Shown here: in pieces, positions 13,201 through 25,009 of the stretch
Layout: every line of letters begins with the position of its first letter
Numbering within the stretch: the stretch's first letter is position 1
Assembly (NCBI RefSeq): GCF_028858725.1
Contig: NC_084761.1
Location: forward strand, 32,642,501-32,706,500
Length of the DNA: 64,000 nucleotides
Reading direction: 5' to 3'
Source of the DNA: Colius striatus
Lineage: Eukaryota > Chordata > Aves > Coliiformes > Coliidae
Notes under the pieces: generated by a model
What the model saw: only the letters and a program-made list of their open reading frames with translations
The model's database searches: none
What the model was told of the DNA's origin: nothing
Made by a program: the position numbers and the translations under genes

Positions 13201-16200
13201 TAAGAAGTAAGAGCAGAAGGAAAGGGGACTTGTCCTTGCCTGTACTGCCATTACGTGCTTTAGGCAATAATTCTTCATCCACAGTATGTGGGGCTACTGA
13301 TGGCTGACAATACAGTCTCCTTACTGAAGCTTGTAAGGCCATTACCCTGCCAACACTTAAGCATTTGTTTATATGCATCTGAACAGTCCCACTGAATTAA
13401 TATTGAATATACATGACAAAAGAGGCAGGGAAGAACAGGATAAGAAATGAAGCTGACTACACAAAGCAGGAAAACACTTTCTTCCTTCTTCACCTGTAAT
13501 AGTCCTGGTTAATTCCCTGTTCTAATCTGAAACCAGCCCACTGTACTGAATGTAAATATGGATTTTTAAAAAGTTTTTAATAGCATCCAGACTCATCTTG
13601 AAGTCAGAGTGTGTTGTGGAATGCTTCTGGTGCAGAGAAGCCTCACCTAGTTTTCCTTCTCTCCACAGGAAAGTAGCTCTTCCAATCTGCACAGGGAGGA
13701 AGCCAGGTCCTGCATTACTATATGACTTCTTTTAGGGGACAGAATCAGACTAACTTGTTGTATGCAACTACAGTGTGCAGATAGATGGGGTTGTACAACA
13801 GCCTGTAAGCAAGGATCTCAGATAATTAAGAAATTTAATTAAACAATGGGAAGAAGATAGATCACTAGAGTAAACTTAATTGCACATTGGTGTCTCTGAA
13901 AAATAGAAAAAAATGAAACAGAGAATCCTCTCCCAAAAGTTTTCTTTTAGTTGGCATCACTTACAAGCATTCACATTTCCTTCAGATTACCAACAAACTA
14001 CTTGCAAGATAAAAATAAATTTTAGAAGGAACACTCTCAGGCTGTATCCAGCCAGCAAGACCTTATGGGGCTTCTCGGCTCCTAGGTTCAGGCAAGCACC
14101 CAGCTGTATGTGCTCTGCTTGCCAATATGAGGCTGCGTACCTACCACATGCACCCCCTATGCCTCAGGTGCATTGGCAGGATGGCAGAGTACTAATGGCC
14201 AAAGAGTTCCCCCAGAAAGTTACTCCTGGACAAGAGGGGATCAGGACTGTGGAACATCTAAGAAGATGTACCTGCCTTCCAGTTTAGACAGCCCTAGTAT
14301 TTATCAGTGTGTAGTGGTACAGTAAAAGCTAGTAAAAATAGCTTATTCAGCACTCTGTAGTTGACAGCAAGAGAGGAGGAAGCACTGTTAAGAAACTTGA
14401 TTAGAAATATGTACAGCTTTGCCACTATGACACCACTGCAGTCTACTGTGTCCCTTTTTTTCCCCTCCCTTATTTATTTCTTTTCTAACCGATCCTATGT
14501 AAAGAGGGCCTACAGATTACTTCCCCACCCTTTCTAAAAAGTATTATAATGAAATTAATGATTTTTCTCCCCACATCAGAAACATGAGCACGCAGACATT
14601 TGACTGATTAACAGTACACTTTTATACATACAAACCTGTCAGGTTAATTCTTTTTGCAACTATACGTTTAATTTCATCCAGGGCAGTGCTCAGTTCCTGT
14701 GATCTTTTTCTGTGCTCCTCTTCAGCATACAACAGCTGCTGCCGAAGTTCCAGAAGCTGGCTTTGGTGCATGTCTAAGTCATCTCCTGCAATGAGAACAT
14801 AATTTCTTTTCAGAGTGGTGAATAATACAATCGAATAAAGAGAGTGTTTAAGAATGGGAGACAGTCCAGAAGAAGACATCACTAGAAGTGCATAAAAAAC
14901 AACTGACGTTGCTCAAAGTTTATTCATGAAATGAAGAAGCCTAAAGGAGTATTAAGAAGCAGAGTTTTAGGGAGCACAGCTGGGTAAAGGCTTGCCATTG
15001 ACACAGACAAGAATGAAGACAATGAAGACAAGACATCCATAATAAGGAAAAGGTCAGTGAAAGACTATGAGCGGCCTTGAAGGTGCTATCCAATAAATCC
15101 AACAGTTTTTCATTAAGTGACAAATCTTGGCGATTCTTGTAACATTGAAGAGTGTAATTATGGAATGGCTTGTCACATAATTTTAGTTTAATTTGTGTTC
15201 TTACAGGTGAGCCTACCAAAATATCAGAAATGCCTCCAGCAAATAGGTGGTCAACATTCAGCTATCATTGAGAGCATCGAAAGAAGCTGGCATTTGTAAT
15301 TGGCCTTATCTATTTCTTTAGGCTGGAAGAAGGAAACCACATTTTTGAGTCTGTCAGAAGTGAAACTTCTGTTTGGTTAGTAGAACAAGACTTTTAGCAA
15401 TAACTTGTCTCATTTGATTTTGACAGCTGGAGAAGCAAGGGCTTGATAAAAGCAACGTGGTATTCACCTTTAGCAATGAATGAGTTTGTTATTATAAACA
15501 TATATATAATTCAAAATAGAACATGAAACATTCTAAGCATCATTGGAGTGTGTGGAAATGAGCACTAGTAACTGTTAGTAAACCTTTGGGAAAAAATGTG
15601 CATTTGGAAAGCAGTACTGAACTTTTTGTGTTTTGCTGTGCAATATTGTACTGTCATGGACAGTATTTATTACTGAAATAAATGTAGCAAGTTAATAAGC
15701 TAAAATTTGAAGTATTATGAAGCCCCAAAAATATTTAAGTGGTCATTAAGTTTACATGGATGTGCGCGCTTGTGTGTGTGTAAAGTGTAGCTTTTTTAAG
15801 TAACAATCGTTTGCGATAACTTGCTTGGAAAGAAGCAGAGAAGGTGTTTTCACAAATACAGCTCACTCTTGTTCAGGAAAGCCAAGAGAAAGGGGCTCAA
15901 CCACGGTACACTGGCTATCCCCTGTGATGGCCTGACTTAGCAACACCTCATCTACCAGTGGTTCTATCAGCAATGGGGAGTGTCAGGCATTAAAACTGGA
16001 AAATAGTGCAATGAGGATCCATGGCAAAACTACAAAAAGTAAATGAAGCAATGTTTTTTTTTTCTCTGTGGTGAGTTGGAGATGAATCACTCCATTGAGC
16101 TATGGAAACCCTGCTAGGACATTTCAATGGGCTACAAGCCAGGGAAGAGGTAAAAAACTCAACCCAGCAACCACCCAGATGCAGTGACAGCCCTCACAGC

Positions 16201-19200
16201 TTTTGCAACAAATTTTCAGCTCTATTACAGTATTTCCTCTGGCTGTTTACTACATATTGTCATATATACTTATGCCTACTGTAATTCTAAGATAACAATA
16301 CTTACATTGGTTTTAAATGTAAACTTATGTTCTTTCCTTGTAGATACATGTAACTTTCTACAGTAGAATCTGAAACTGTTTAGAAACAATACTAATCTCT
16401 AAAGCAAACACTCATTCTGAAAGTCAGCTGATGATTTCACATGGCTCCATGCATGCATACTTCCTTTTACCATAAATGCTTCCAGTTTTAATACCAATTG
16501 ATTTCTGGAAATATGTAAGAGCTGTGGAACAATTCATCTCTATCTTCTAGCATTCAAAGAAAATAAAAGTCGGGAGTGGTAGAAAGGAGGAAGAAAACAT
16601 CCCAAAGTCTAGCACTGAGTCTCATTCCTATTTCTTGATCACACTAGCTACAATGTTTATCGTGACACTTTATTTTAGAAACTGAATTTTGGTTAATGCC
16701 TTCCTTAAAAGAAAGCACGCTATGATCACACTAGCCGCAAAACACCTTGTCATACTCCGTGCTTGGAAGTGCTGCTCACAGTTCAGGCTAACGAACCATA
16801 TTAAACTACTGAGGCATGCATTGCACTAAAAACTGTGGCCATTTGTTATCTTCCGATAACTGATCTAAAATAGAGAGACCTTTCCAAATCTTGTTATACG
16901 CTCTGCAAGCTTGAGTTTTGTTCTCACAGAGTAAGAAGGAAAAAAAAGAAAAATCCCCTAAACGTGGCCTCTGTCTTTGTTCAGCACAGTCAGTTTTTAA
17001 GCAAAAACTTGGATTCAATAATGTGCTAAAGTCTAAAGGCATTTGAGCACCTTTACAGATAAGGATACCGCCTAAATTTTATCTTTAACTATTTTGTTTA
17101 CAATGTAACACCACAGAATTATTGGTGTCTCCCAACAGGTTAGATAGCCAAGAAAAAACTACTATAAAAATCAGAAGGCGCTTCACCTATTATCTTTCAC
17201 TTTTGTCAGAACTGAGGTAGCTTCGATGGTTGAGCTTTAAGCATAGGGACACAATGTGTCTTAATGCATAGCTTAAATCTTCAGAAGCCTCTGAAGTCAG
17301 TTAGTGCTGAGGTTGGTTCATTTTACACGGTTGAAAGGGGAAGGTTAAGGGAGCTGGTTAAGAAGCTTCTATTTGTTTCCACTCATCTGTCCCATCCATG
17401 ATCTGCTGGAAACTGAGCTGCAGGGCCTATTGTTATAGCAGATGGTGGAGGCTGAAAGTAGGAGGAGAAAGGTTAATTGCAGCAAGGCACAACCCTCAGC
17501 TGGCTGGCTGAAACCTTTGCCCAGTTGTGATGCAGCAATATAAAATATGCAGGCCTGGTAAGCCAAAGCATGGGGCTTAACATCCAGCGAGGACTCTCTC
17601 ACCATGTTTTTATAGCTCTCTGTGTAGGCGTCTAAGCAAGAGGAGCAACTGGGCAGCAGCATGTCCTGCCAGTGCACCTGCTTGTCTTTGACACTGTCTA
17701 CATCAGGAGCTTCCAGACAGTGGAGGCCAGTGGAGGGACAGTACATTAACCCAGTGACATCAAAGAAAAGTAGTGTGCCAGCAAATTGTGGATGAAGTTG
17801 AGTTCCTCCGTGCCAATACGGAGGATAAACTAGAAGGAGAATTAGAATAACTTTTCCAATATTAAAATGAAAAAACAAACACCTTACAAAGTTAAAGGCA
17901 GATCAAAGTCGGTAACTGAATTTTAAGACCACATTCAATTGTATAATGAACATAGACTTGCTGTTGGGTTTAGTATAAAATACTTTGTACTGAACCATTT
18001 GCATACTACAGACTAAGTGAAAATAGATAAGCAAACTTTTTTCAAAGAAAATACAACTTAAGCTCTAATACTATCCTCATCAAGGATAATTATTTATCCT
18101 AATTAATATATTATTATAATATATCCTAATTATCCAAATTATTATAGTAATCCTTATTTTAGACCTGAGTCTTTTCCTGTGTTAGAATGGACTGAAATAT
18201 GATCTTAAAACATTCAGTCAGAACATCACTTATAGGAAAGCAATAGTACTAAAATAAGTGGAAAAATACATAAATTGATGGAGTATCACACAGTGTTTGC
18301 ACATAATTGGTCTGCTTTAGTTTTAACATACTAATGTTAGTGCACTGTACAGGCTTTTAACAGCAGTGGAAAATCCTGATTTCAATATGGCCTTTATCAG
18401 ACAAATAAAAAGTACTCATTCACTTCAAGCAATAGTTATTGCCACATTTTTAATATCTTTACTGTTCTGCTTGATGCAGTAACACTCATTTATATACACA
18501 TTTAATTAAATGCCTAGCCACTAACTAAAGTACTTCTGGATAAAAATGTGTTCCTCAAGACTCACTGGGCAACATTAGGAAAGTGTGAAGGTCACGTGTT
18601 TACACTTGTTTAAGTATAGGCTGGGATGAGACACTGCAAGGTAAACAAAGGAAGGTCTGAAATGTTCCCTGTCCCTTTGTCTATGAAAGCTAACAGTAAC
18701 TAGTTGCTTTTCATGTCTGAACCTTTTTAAGATTTATAAATCAGTTCTGCTACTTTTGAAGACAAGGCAACCACTATTCCCTCTGAACTAACTGCAAGAA
18801 GCAGTAGACTCTTAGTTCAGTAAAGTTCACATTTAGAACCCAGCAAAACTATACAACTTTTGTAAGCCTCGGATATGATTTTTTATGTAAAATTTGGGAT
18901 CAGTAAACACTTAGTCCTAAGTCCCATCTGAGGCTGTCATATGGGGATTTTTTTAATACCTAAATGCAGAACTATGCAAAGAAACTGAGTAAGCAAGCAG
19001 TGGAGCGGAGAAACTCTTCTATTACTACACCGTGCCTTTCAGCTGCACCCAAATGAGCATCCACATGCTCATGGGGGCAAGAACTGGATGCTCAGTAACA
19101 TCTGTGTGCTCTCAGTTCCACTGGAAGGAAACACATGCATGAAGGCAAGGCAGGAAGAGGCAGCCTACCTATCACCTAGGTCAACTAGGGGACATGGTGG

Positions 19201-22200
19201 TTAAACACAGCCTAAAAGGCTATAGGAGACAGTAAAATTGGCTTCTGTGTGTTCACAAATCTGGCTAAGCTGCCTTGGCTGAAATGAGAACAGTGCAATT
19301 CAATACTCTTTATGAAATCTGTCAATTTGCCACTATTCCTTTGAAGCTTTGAGCCAGAGCATGCCAGTTGGGTCTGGCTAGGAAACCAGCAAAGAACTCC
19401 GTCACAAATGACATAAACTCCTGGGGACCTACGCTTGGGTGCACAGCAGGAGCAGGACTAGGTCAGCTGAAGCAAAGCATCACACTGTGGGCTGATTATT
19501 GGAAATACAAGAAATGTGTAATCAGCTGTTTGGGCTAGTATGTACATTACTATATTTCAACTGCAATCAAAAGACTTTCATCAGAAATACCTTTCTTAAC
19601 CTTTTGTACCTCTTTTCCCAATCAAAAGTTTTGTGAAATAATGAAAAATTTACTATGTTAAACAATTTGATACACCTTAAGAATACTTCTGTGAATGCAA
19701 TTTAGCGTGAACAGTTTCTCTCTTCTTCATCCCACCTCAAAGGAATAACTAAAGAAATTCAGGTTTCACAATGTTTGAGTGAATATGTATACATTAACAT
19801 GCCTGCATCCTTGTGACGTATTTTAGCATCACTTTCTCCTAACTTCCAGATGAAGCTTTGCTTTAATTTACTTGGATAAAGCATCCCACAAATTTAGGTG
19901 AAGAGGTCAGCAATATGTTACAAATCAATTCAAAGAGATCTAATCTTGTAACCCTTAAGAGCATCATGAAGAAATGCTGCCACGTGGGATGAACCGATTT
20001 ACGTCATTGCTATGACTTCTAAACCAGTCATTGTTAGGCAGCCAAGACACCTTTTTTTTTTTTTTTTAATTCAGGAACAGTCTTTCCTCTGAAGAAACTT
20101 TATGTAAGTTCATGATAAGTTTATAATGCACTCTTGCCATTTTCTTTACTGTTTTTTAAGTAAGGAATTAAAAAAAAAAATTGCTACCTCCTTACATTTA
20201 CTGTCATTTTTTGTGTACCTGTGATATTTCTTGTCGATTAATATTCACACGAAAAACAGCAGTTAAAACTGTCTGAGAAAATCCCTGTGTATATTTTAAG
20301 TTTCCATCATCTTGAATCTATATGAAGAGTATTTATAGGCAAGCAAATGCATCTGGTCAGGTGAATTAACCAGTGGATTGTAATTCAGTTTCACAACAGT
20401 AGGAACATCTGCATCATCCTGACAATTGCCATTTCTCTCCTCAGATGCAAACTGTTTGCTTCAGACAGGTTTTTCTTGGGGCCTAGGGAGTGACCAAAAA
20501 GCTAACAACAAAACCGCGCAGGACACTGAACAGGTATTGCTGCAGCAGTCCCCCTGGTGACTTGCTAATAGCAGCGTGTGTTTGCAAGCACTCTAGAGGA
20601 TGCATGTTTAGACAGACAATGTCAGACTTTGCTAAAGATACGCTGACTACGAATTGCCTCCGTAATTACGTCCATCTCTTTTTTTCCTTGGCCACAAAAT
20701 ATCAGCCTATTTAAAATAGAATATCTGCTTACATTTATAAAGCATAATGGAAAATGTGACTATCAAAACATCGTGTAAGGATAGTTAAAATGTATTTGCT
20801 ATTAGCTGAATAGCTGAAGCACAATAGCTGAAGTCTAGTGAATTTGGTCGATTCTGAGCTTTCATTTTTAAGTGCATGAGTGGTGCAGGAGTCTCTTCCC
20901 TGTCACACCAGTTCAAGTTACCTGTACTGGAATTAAGTCTCACAACTGAAAGTCAGCACTCAGGATGCACTGAGTGGATAGAAGCAGTACCAAAAATCTG
21001 ATAATTTGCTGCTATCATTGACTGCAAATACATTTCAACTGAAACCTCTCAAGCTGGGAAATCTTTTAGTATAAGGCATCTAAAGTTTGCTGGCTTAAGC
21101 TATTGATTTTTATTTATACAGAAACTGGGATAGAGCCAATAGCTGATTTACACTTCAAGCCAATATTCAGGGGCTAAAAGGCTCTGAGACTGTAAACAAA
21201 CTGAACAATATTTTACAGGGCTATTATATACTTCTCATATTATGGAAATACTTAAGACCACTAGTTGTGAGCTAGGATGCCCTGTCCTACTTATACAACA
21301 CACAAAAAAGATTATTTGCTACCCCAACATCACCACAAGTCAAGAAATAGTAACTGGGTAGAAACCAGAGGTAATACTACTGACTAGGGCTGCTTAGTGT
21401 GATACGCTGTAGTCAAAGATCAAGAGCAGCCTAAATGTTTTAAGGGGCAAAGCAGAGAATGAAACTGAAGTAAGGAGATTTAACAAATATTCAGAAGAAA
21501 ATGAGCCAGTAAAGAACATTATGACATGGTAGCTAACAAGCTGAGACAGTGCTTGCCCTCTCAGTAACAGGTGAGATAGGTGAAAAGGACATTAGAAAAG
21601 AAAACAAACATCCCAGTTTGAGATGATGGGAACTCTTGTAATGTTCTAGGCCTGTTGGCAGGGAAGCAAGTTCATCAGCATGGAACAGATGAAGACTTTT
21701 AACAGTATCTAAGCAAAGGTATCTGCCTCTTTTCAGAGAAAAATATTAACCATCTTCTCAAATAGATACTCCATGACAACATCAGAGCACTGGTTGGTTT
21801 GCTCCCAATGCTTCTCTGTGGAAAAAAGGTAATGACACGGGGCTGTTCCTGGGGATTTTTGGACTTCTTTCTTCTCACACCGCTCAGGAGTAAAGACTGT
21901 CTTTCCAGCAAAACAATACAATCATTCACCATGTGCCATTACCTCCTCCTTTAGTTACTACTGTCCACTGCTTTATTTACACGAGAGACTTACAAAGCTT
22001 AAGAGAAAATTTGTCTCTGAACACTACATATTGACATTTGTAATGGTTTCGTTAAGGAAACAGGTGTTAATAATAATAATTAAGAAAATGACACCATCTG
22101 AGAGGAATTAGTTACTGTTTACTGTGGAGGGGGGGACAACTGGGAAAGAGAAAAGTTAAAACAACACATATACATAGATGCCAAAATAAATTACCTCTCC

Positions 22201-23805
22201 ATCCCCTAAAACCCCCAACAAAACAAACCCAAACCCAAACAGTGCAGAACCAAATACCAGCCAAAAACAAAGTGGAATGAAAACGGAATATCAGCATAAG
22301 GGTCACAAGATAATATAGTGATGGGGTGGTAACTGTGGATAGGACAAACACTTTCATATTATATCTTTTGGATCTTAGTTTCTTAAGACACACCCTGCTT
22401 CTACTTCTATTTCTCCTTCTCAGCTCCATGAAGGATTGCCACTGAGAAAAGTGTCAACTGTTGCAAGATAACTGTATAGTTGGCAAAAGACGATAAAGAC
22501 TGGAGGATCAGCACTGTCTTGACTCTGTGCAATATTGTGGGGCCAAGATCTCTACTGCCACTTCTCTTTGTTAAAAAAACACAGTGGGTTAGAGTTCTGC
22601 ATTCATCCCAGAAGTTACTAGTTGTCTTCTTCTAATCCTTCAGCATCTCTTAAAAACAGAACTTTTCTAAAAAAGGAAGGAATTAAAAATCCACTCTCTT
22701 TCACTCCAACAAAGTCCCAGAACAAGCCAGGTCTGCCGGCCTCAGAGGTACTATTTGGAGAGGTCTTCTAATTTATTTTTGGAAAATAGCATCAGTTTCA
22801 TCTTTTCTGTGTAGACTGAGAGAACCTCAGACATGGCTTTCTGTAGAATTATCCATGTGTCACCTACATACACCATTAAAAAGATACTATGTCATTAAAT
22901 GAAAATACAAAAACTCAGGTTATTTTTTTCTCTGGATTGAACATTCTGTTCTGGTGCTGGAAACGTAGATGGAAATGTGACTGTAGAGGACCACAAATAC
23001 AGCTGCAGAACAGGTAACTTTGTCCTCCCTGACTAATATTTTTTAAAAAATTAAACAAAACTTTTAAAAAGTGGCAGCCATGGCAATCACTTTCCGAATT
23101 GTACTTTACATCCTTGTTACTAACTTAGAGTATTTTAAATTAAATTTGGAGGTTTGGTTTGTTGGGGTTTTTTTTTCACTCAGATAGGTGTGACCCAAGG
23201 ATCCAGCCCTGTAAGCGCTTACGCAAGCTTGCAACTCGGTGCGAAGCACAACGTCGGGAGAGAGACAAGTAACGCACCCTTCCCCTCCCGCCGGCCCGAG
23301 CCTTCTCGCCGCGGGTCCTCTGTGTCCCGGCACAGCCGCCGCCGTCGGGGCTGCCAGAGGCGCAGGGGGAGCGCGCTGCGGGGCAGTGGGGCACGGACAG
23401 CGGGCGGCGCAGCCGCTACCGGCCCTCCTTCCGCGGGGGAACCGAGCTGCGGGAGGGGACGGGGCCGCGCGACGTCCCCCCGGCCTCCCCCGCCCCAGCC
23501 CTGACGGCGCCGCCGCGCCTCGCGCCGCCGCGGCTCCCCGCCGTCAGGCGGCCGATACGGGCGGACGGACCCCGCCGCCTGGCGCAGCCGTGCGAAGGCA
23601 ACCTAGCGCCCCGGCGGCCCCGACGGACGGGCCAGAGGGAGGCGACAGGTGCCGCCGGGCCGCCCGCCCTTCGCGCCCTTCGCCTCGTCCGCCCCGGTCG
23701 GTGCCGGCTCTCACCTCGGCTCCCCCGCCACGCCGCGTACCACAGGAGGTGGAAGGCGGTGCCGAGGCACAGGGCTGTCAGGAGCGGACCGCACCGCAGC
23801 CGCAT
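4136..23805 (-). CDS. MGAT4D: MGAT4D-like GT54 glycosyltransferase family protein, 5' part (six exons)
   Basis: Type II Golgi membrane protein of the MGAT4 (N-acetylglucosaminyltransferase IV, GT54) family. Coding exons on the minus strand: 23715-23805, 14636-14785, 11035-11175, 9374-9507, 7209-7255, 4136-4249. Phases join without a break into 225 codons plus 2 nt. Residues 1-30 hold a short basic start (MRLR) and one hydrophobic signal-anchor. Residues 31-80 are a heptad-rich coiled-coil stem. Sequons lie at N78 and N89. The catalytic-type domain begins near residue 128 with the family signature GIPTVKR, and VISPP plus YYPDL follow near 200-210. The exons with the EDD metal-binding region lie left of the window, so catalytic competence cannot be judged. 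Mammalian MGAT4D (GnT1IP) is a testis inhibitor of GnT-I rather than an enzyme; whether the avian protein behaves likewise is unknown. The name rests on family motifs plus its place next to ELMOD2; another MGAT4 paralogue is the alternative. Confidence 0.85.
5233..5264 (+). other. Potential G-quadruplex tract
   Basis: Five G runs of 5, 6, 4, 3 and 3 bases separated by loops of 7, 2, 1 and 1 bases. This satisfies the usual G3+N1-7 rule. It lies just upstream of the first CR1 tail in the intron. Confidence 0.6.
5276..5559 (+). mobile_element. CR1 LINE 3'-end fragment
   Basis: Sense-strand CR1 terminal segment. It has the phrases for the [10 protein letters not shown]-type C-terminus (CAGAACAGGCTGCCCAGGGA) and then the 3'UTR leading to TTCCAACCTAAATGATTCTAT, the CR1 terminal signature. 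It is heavily 5' truncated and diverged, interrupted by a T11 run. Confidence 0.85.
5690..6387 (+). mobile_element. CR1 LINE fragment, ORF2 C-terminus and 3' end
   Basis: Encodes in pieces the CR1 ORF2 C-terminal region ([19 protein letters not shown]-like, then [15 protein letters not shown]) and ends with CTTCCAATCCTTAAGATTCT and TGTGATT, the CR1 3' terminal octamer type. It is 5' truncated and frameshifted. It lies in the same orientation as the fragment just upstream, with about 130 bp between them. Confidence 0.92.
7209..7255 (-). CDS. MGAT4D: MGAT4D coding exon 5 (47 nt)
   Basis: Short exon between acceptor CTTTAG and donor GTAAGT. It encodes [15 protein letters not shown] plus two bases. 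The family equivalent is the DYVHGVVANLEKEF segment of MGAT4A. Phase 0 in, phase 2 out, as needed by both neighbours. Confidence 0.85.
7256..9373. other. MGAT4D intron 4
   Basis: No coding exon, repeat family or RNA gene recognised. Confidence 0.6.
9374..9507 (-). CDS. MGAT4D: MGAT4D coding exon 4 (start of GT54 domain)
   Basis: 134 nt exon, acceptor TTTGCAG and donor GTAAGT. It encodes [13 protein letters not shown], then a [10 protein letters not shown] helix and [10 protein letters not shown]. These are close to the MGAT4A residues [13 protein letters not shown] and DCVIVVFIGE. It ends in phase 0. Confidence 0.93.
9508..11034. other. MGAT4D intron 3
   Basis: Nothing recognised beyond short homopolymers. 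Confidence 0.6.
11035..11175 (-). CDS. MGAT4D: MGAT4D coding exon 3
   Basis: 141 nt exon, acceptor CTTTAAG and donor GTAGGA. It encodes the segment with [13 protein letters not shown] and the RTG that precedes the GT54 domain; MGAT4A has IYYHLPHL at the same place. A sequon NLT is at residue 89. Confidence 0.9.
11176..14635. other. MGAT4D intron 2
   Basis: No exon or recognisable interspersed repeat. Several short open frames are present (for example minus 12989-13378), none with family resemblance or convincing splice context. Confidence 0.6.
14636..14785 (-). CDS. MGAT4D: MGAT4D coding exon 2 (coiled-coil stem)
   Basis: 150 nt exon, acceptor ATTGCAG and donor GTTTGT. It encodes a Leu/Gln/Glu-rich heptad segment that includes [19 protein letters not shown], comparable to the MGAT4A stem. 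It joins exon 1 and exon 3 in phase 1. Confidence 0.85.
14786..23714. other. MGAT4D intron 1 (8.9 kb)
   Basis: Long first intron. No interspersed repeat was recognised. It holds an unexplained 169-codon open frame on the minus strand at 17369-17878, discussed as a finding. The 5' end of the intron (23220-23714) is part of the CpG island. Confidence 0.6.
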
Positions 23806-24060
23806 CTCCTGACGGGGCTCTGCCCGCACAGCCCCCCGCGGCGACTTCTCGCCCAGACTCGGCTCTGCCACCGCCCGCCGCAACTGCCGGCGGGCGCGCC
23901 CGCCCCGTGCTAACCTGCCCGCCCCCGCCGCCGAAGGGCACGGGCCATGCCCTCCCCCTCTGCCCCGGCTCCGCACCCTGCTTCTCCGGGAGACAGAGCC
24001 GCTCCCGTCCCTCCCGACGGGCTCTCCCAAGGGAGCCATTAGTCCCGCTCACGCCGATCC
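23220..24060. promoter_or_regulatory. CpG island / MGAT4D promoter region
   Basis: About 0.8 kb of very GC-rich, CpG-dense sequence in an otherwise AT-rich area, covering the MGAT4D start codon and first donor. A GC-box-like tract (GCCCGCCCCCGCC) lies at 23919-23931, about 115 bp upstream of the ATG on the minus strand. The transcription start is not determined. Long open frames on both strands here are by-products of GC content. Confidence 0.85.
23715..23805 (-). CDS. MGAT4D: MGAT4D coding exon 1 (start codon, signal-anchor)
   Basis: ATG at 23805-23803 inside the CpG island. It encodes 30 residues beginning MRLR, followed by a hydrophobic helix ending in LLWY and then basic WRGSR. This matches the N-terminal pattern of MGAT4A. 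The donor is GTGAGA (minus strand) directly after the exon, and it ends in phase 1. Confidence 0.85.
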
Positions 24061-25009
24061 CTGTTGCGAGACTCTGGGCAGAGCCCTCCCCTGACATAGG
24101 CGCTCTCGATGCCGGGACCCAAAGTGAAGAAGCTCTTGACTGTGTCACGTACAGATGTATTTCTACAGGGGGAAAAAACCCCCTCCAAACAACAAACAAT
24201 CTCGGCACTCTGGCAGATGCTGGTTAGCCCAAGTCACATTATCCTAATGGTTATCAGCATTTTGTTCATTTAAAGCCAATGGTGCATTTGTTTGCATGCC
24301 ACTTATCAGACTGCATCAGAAAGCTAAGCTGTAGTGTACAGTTAATACATGTGTTCAGCATAGGTAACGTAAAAAAAAACTTTTCGGTTCATCTGTAAAG
24401 AAAAAGTAGGGAAAGCAGCTGCAAAATCAAAACGGATGAAAATCTTAGGTACGCTGGTAAAGGTATTTTACTTTGACCACAGTGCCCTGCTTCACACAAA
24501 TGCCTTCTCACTATGGCACACACCCCTCTTTTCATTTTTAGGTCCTCAGCAGTACAGAAGAAAATAAATGAGTCACTGTTTAGAATACATCTTCTATAAC
24601 CTACTTTATAAGGGGAAGGGATATCTTCTTTACCGAGCCTCCCAGAACCTGTTACAGAGACCCAGTTCTAACAGAATCATCTATGTTTTTTAAGACAAAA
24701 TGGCCCTCATTTTTATACCCAGTCAGTGAGTATATTTAACTTTCATGTGTTCTCTACCTGCTCACAAACCTACCCCCGGTTCCACAGCTGCAACAAAGAA
24801 AACGTGTTTTCCTGTTCTGTGGTGCAAAGATCTAAAGGACAACTTAAGAAATTGTACTAGACGTGGCCAGCTGATAACAGCAGTAAGCTGTTTGCTATCT
24901 AATCAATTTCCTTATTACTAGCATCTATAATTTATTACCTTATGTAACCAAATTATATAGTATTTTATATCATTTGATTTAGGAAAAGATATATTTTGAA
25001 TAATCATGG
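24061..25009. other. Intergenic spacer upstream of MGAT4D
   Basis: AT-rich sequence between the CpG island and a CR1 fragment. No gene or repeat recognised. Confidence 0.6.

Noticed and set aside
23154-24227. Long overlapping open frames on both strands (up to 224 codons) in the first CpG island
   Set aside because: GC-rich DNA has few stop codons. The translations are low-complexity Pro/Ala/Arg/Gly with no domain. Only the 91-nt MGAT4D start exon is supported.
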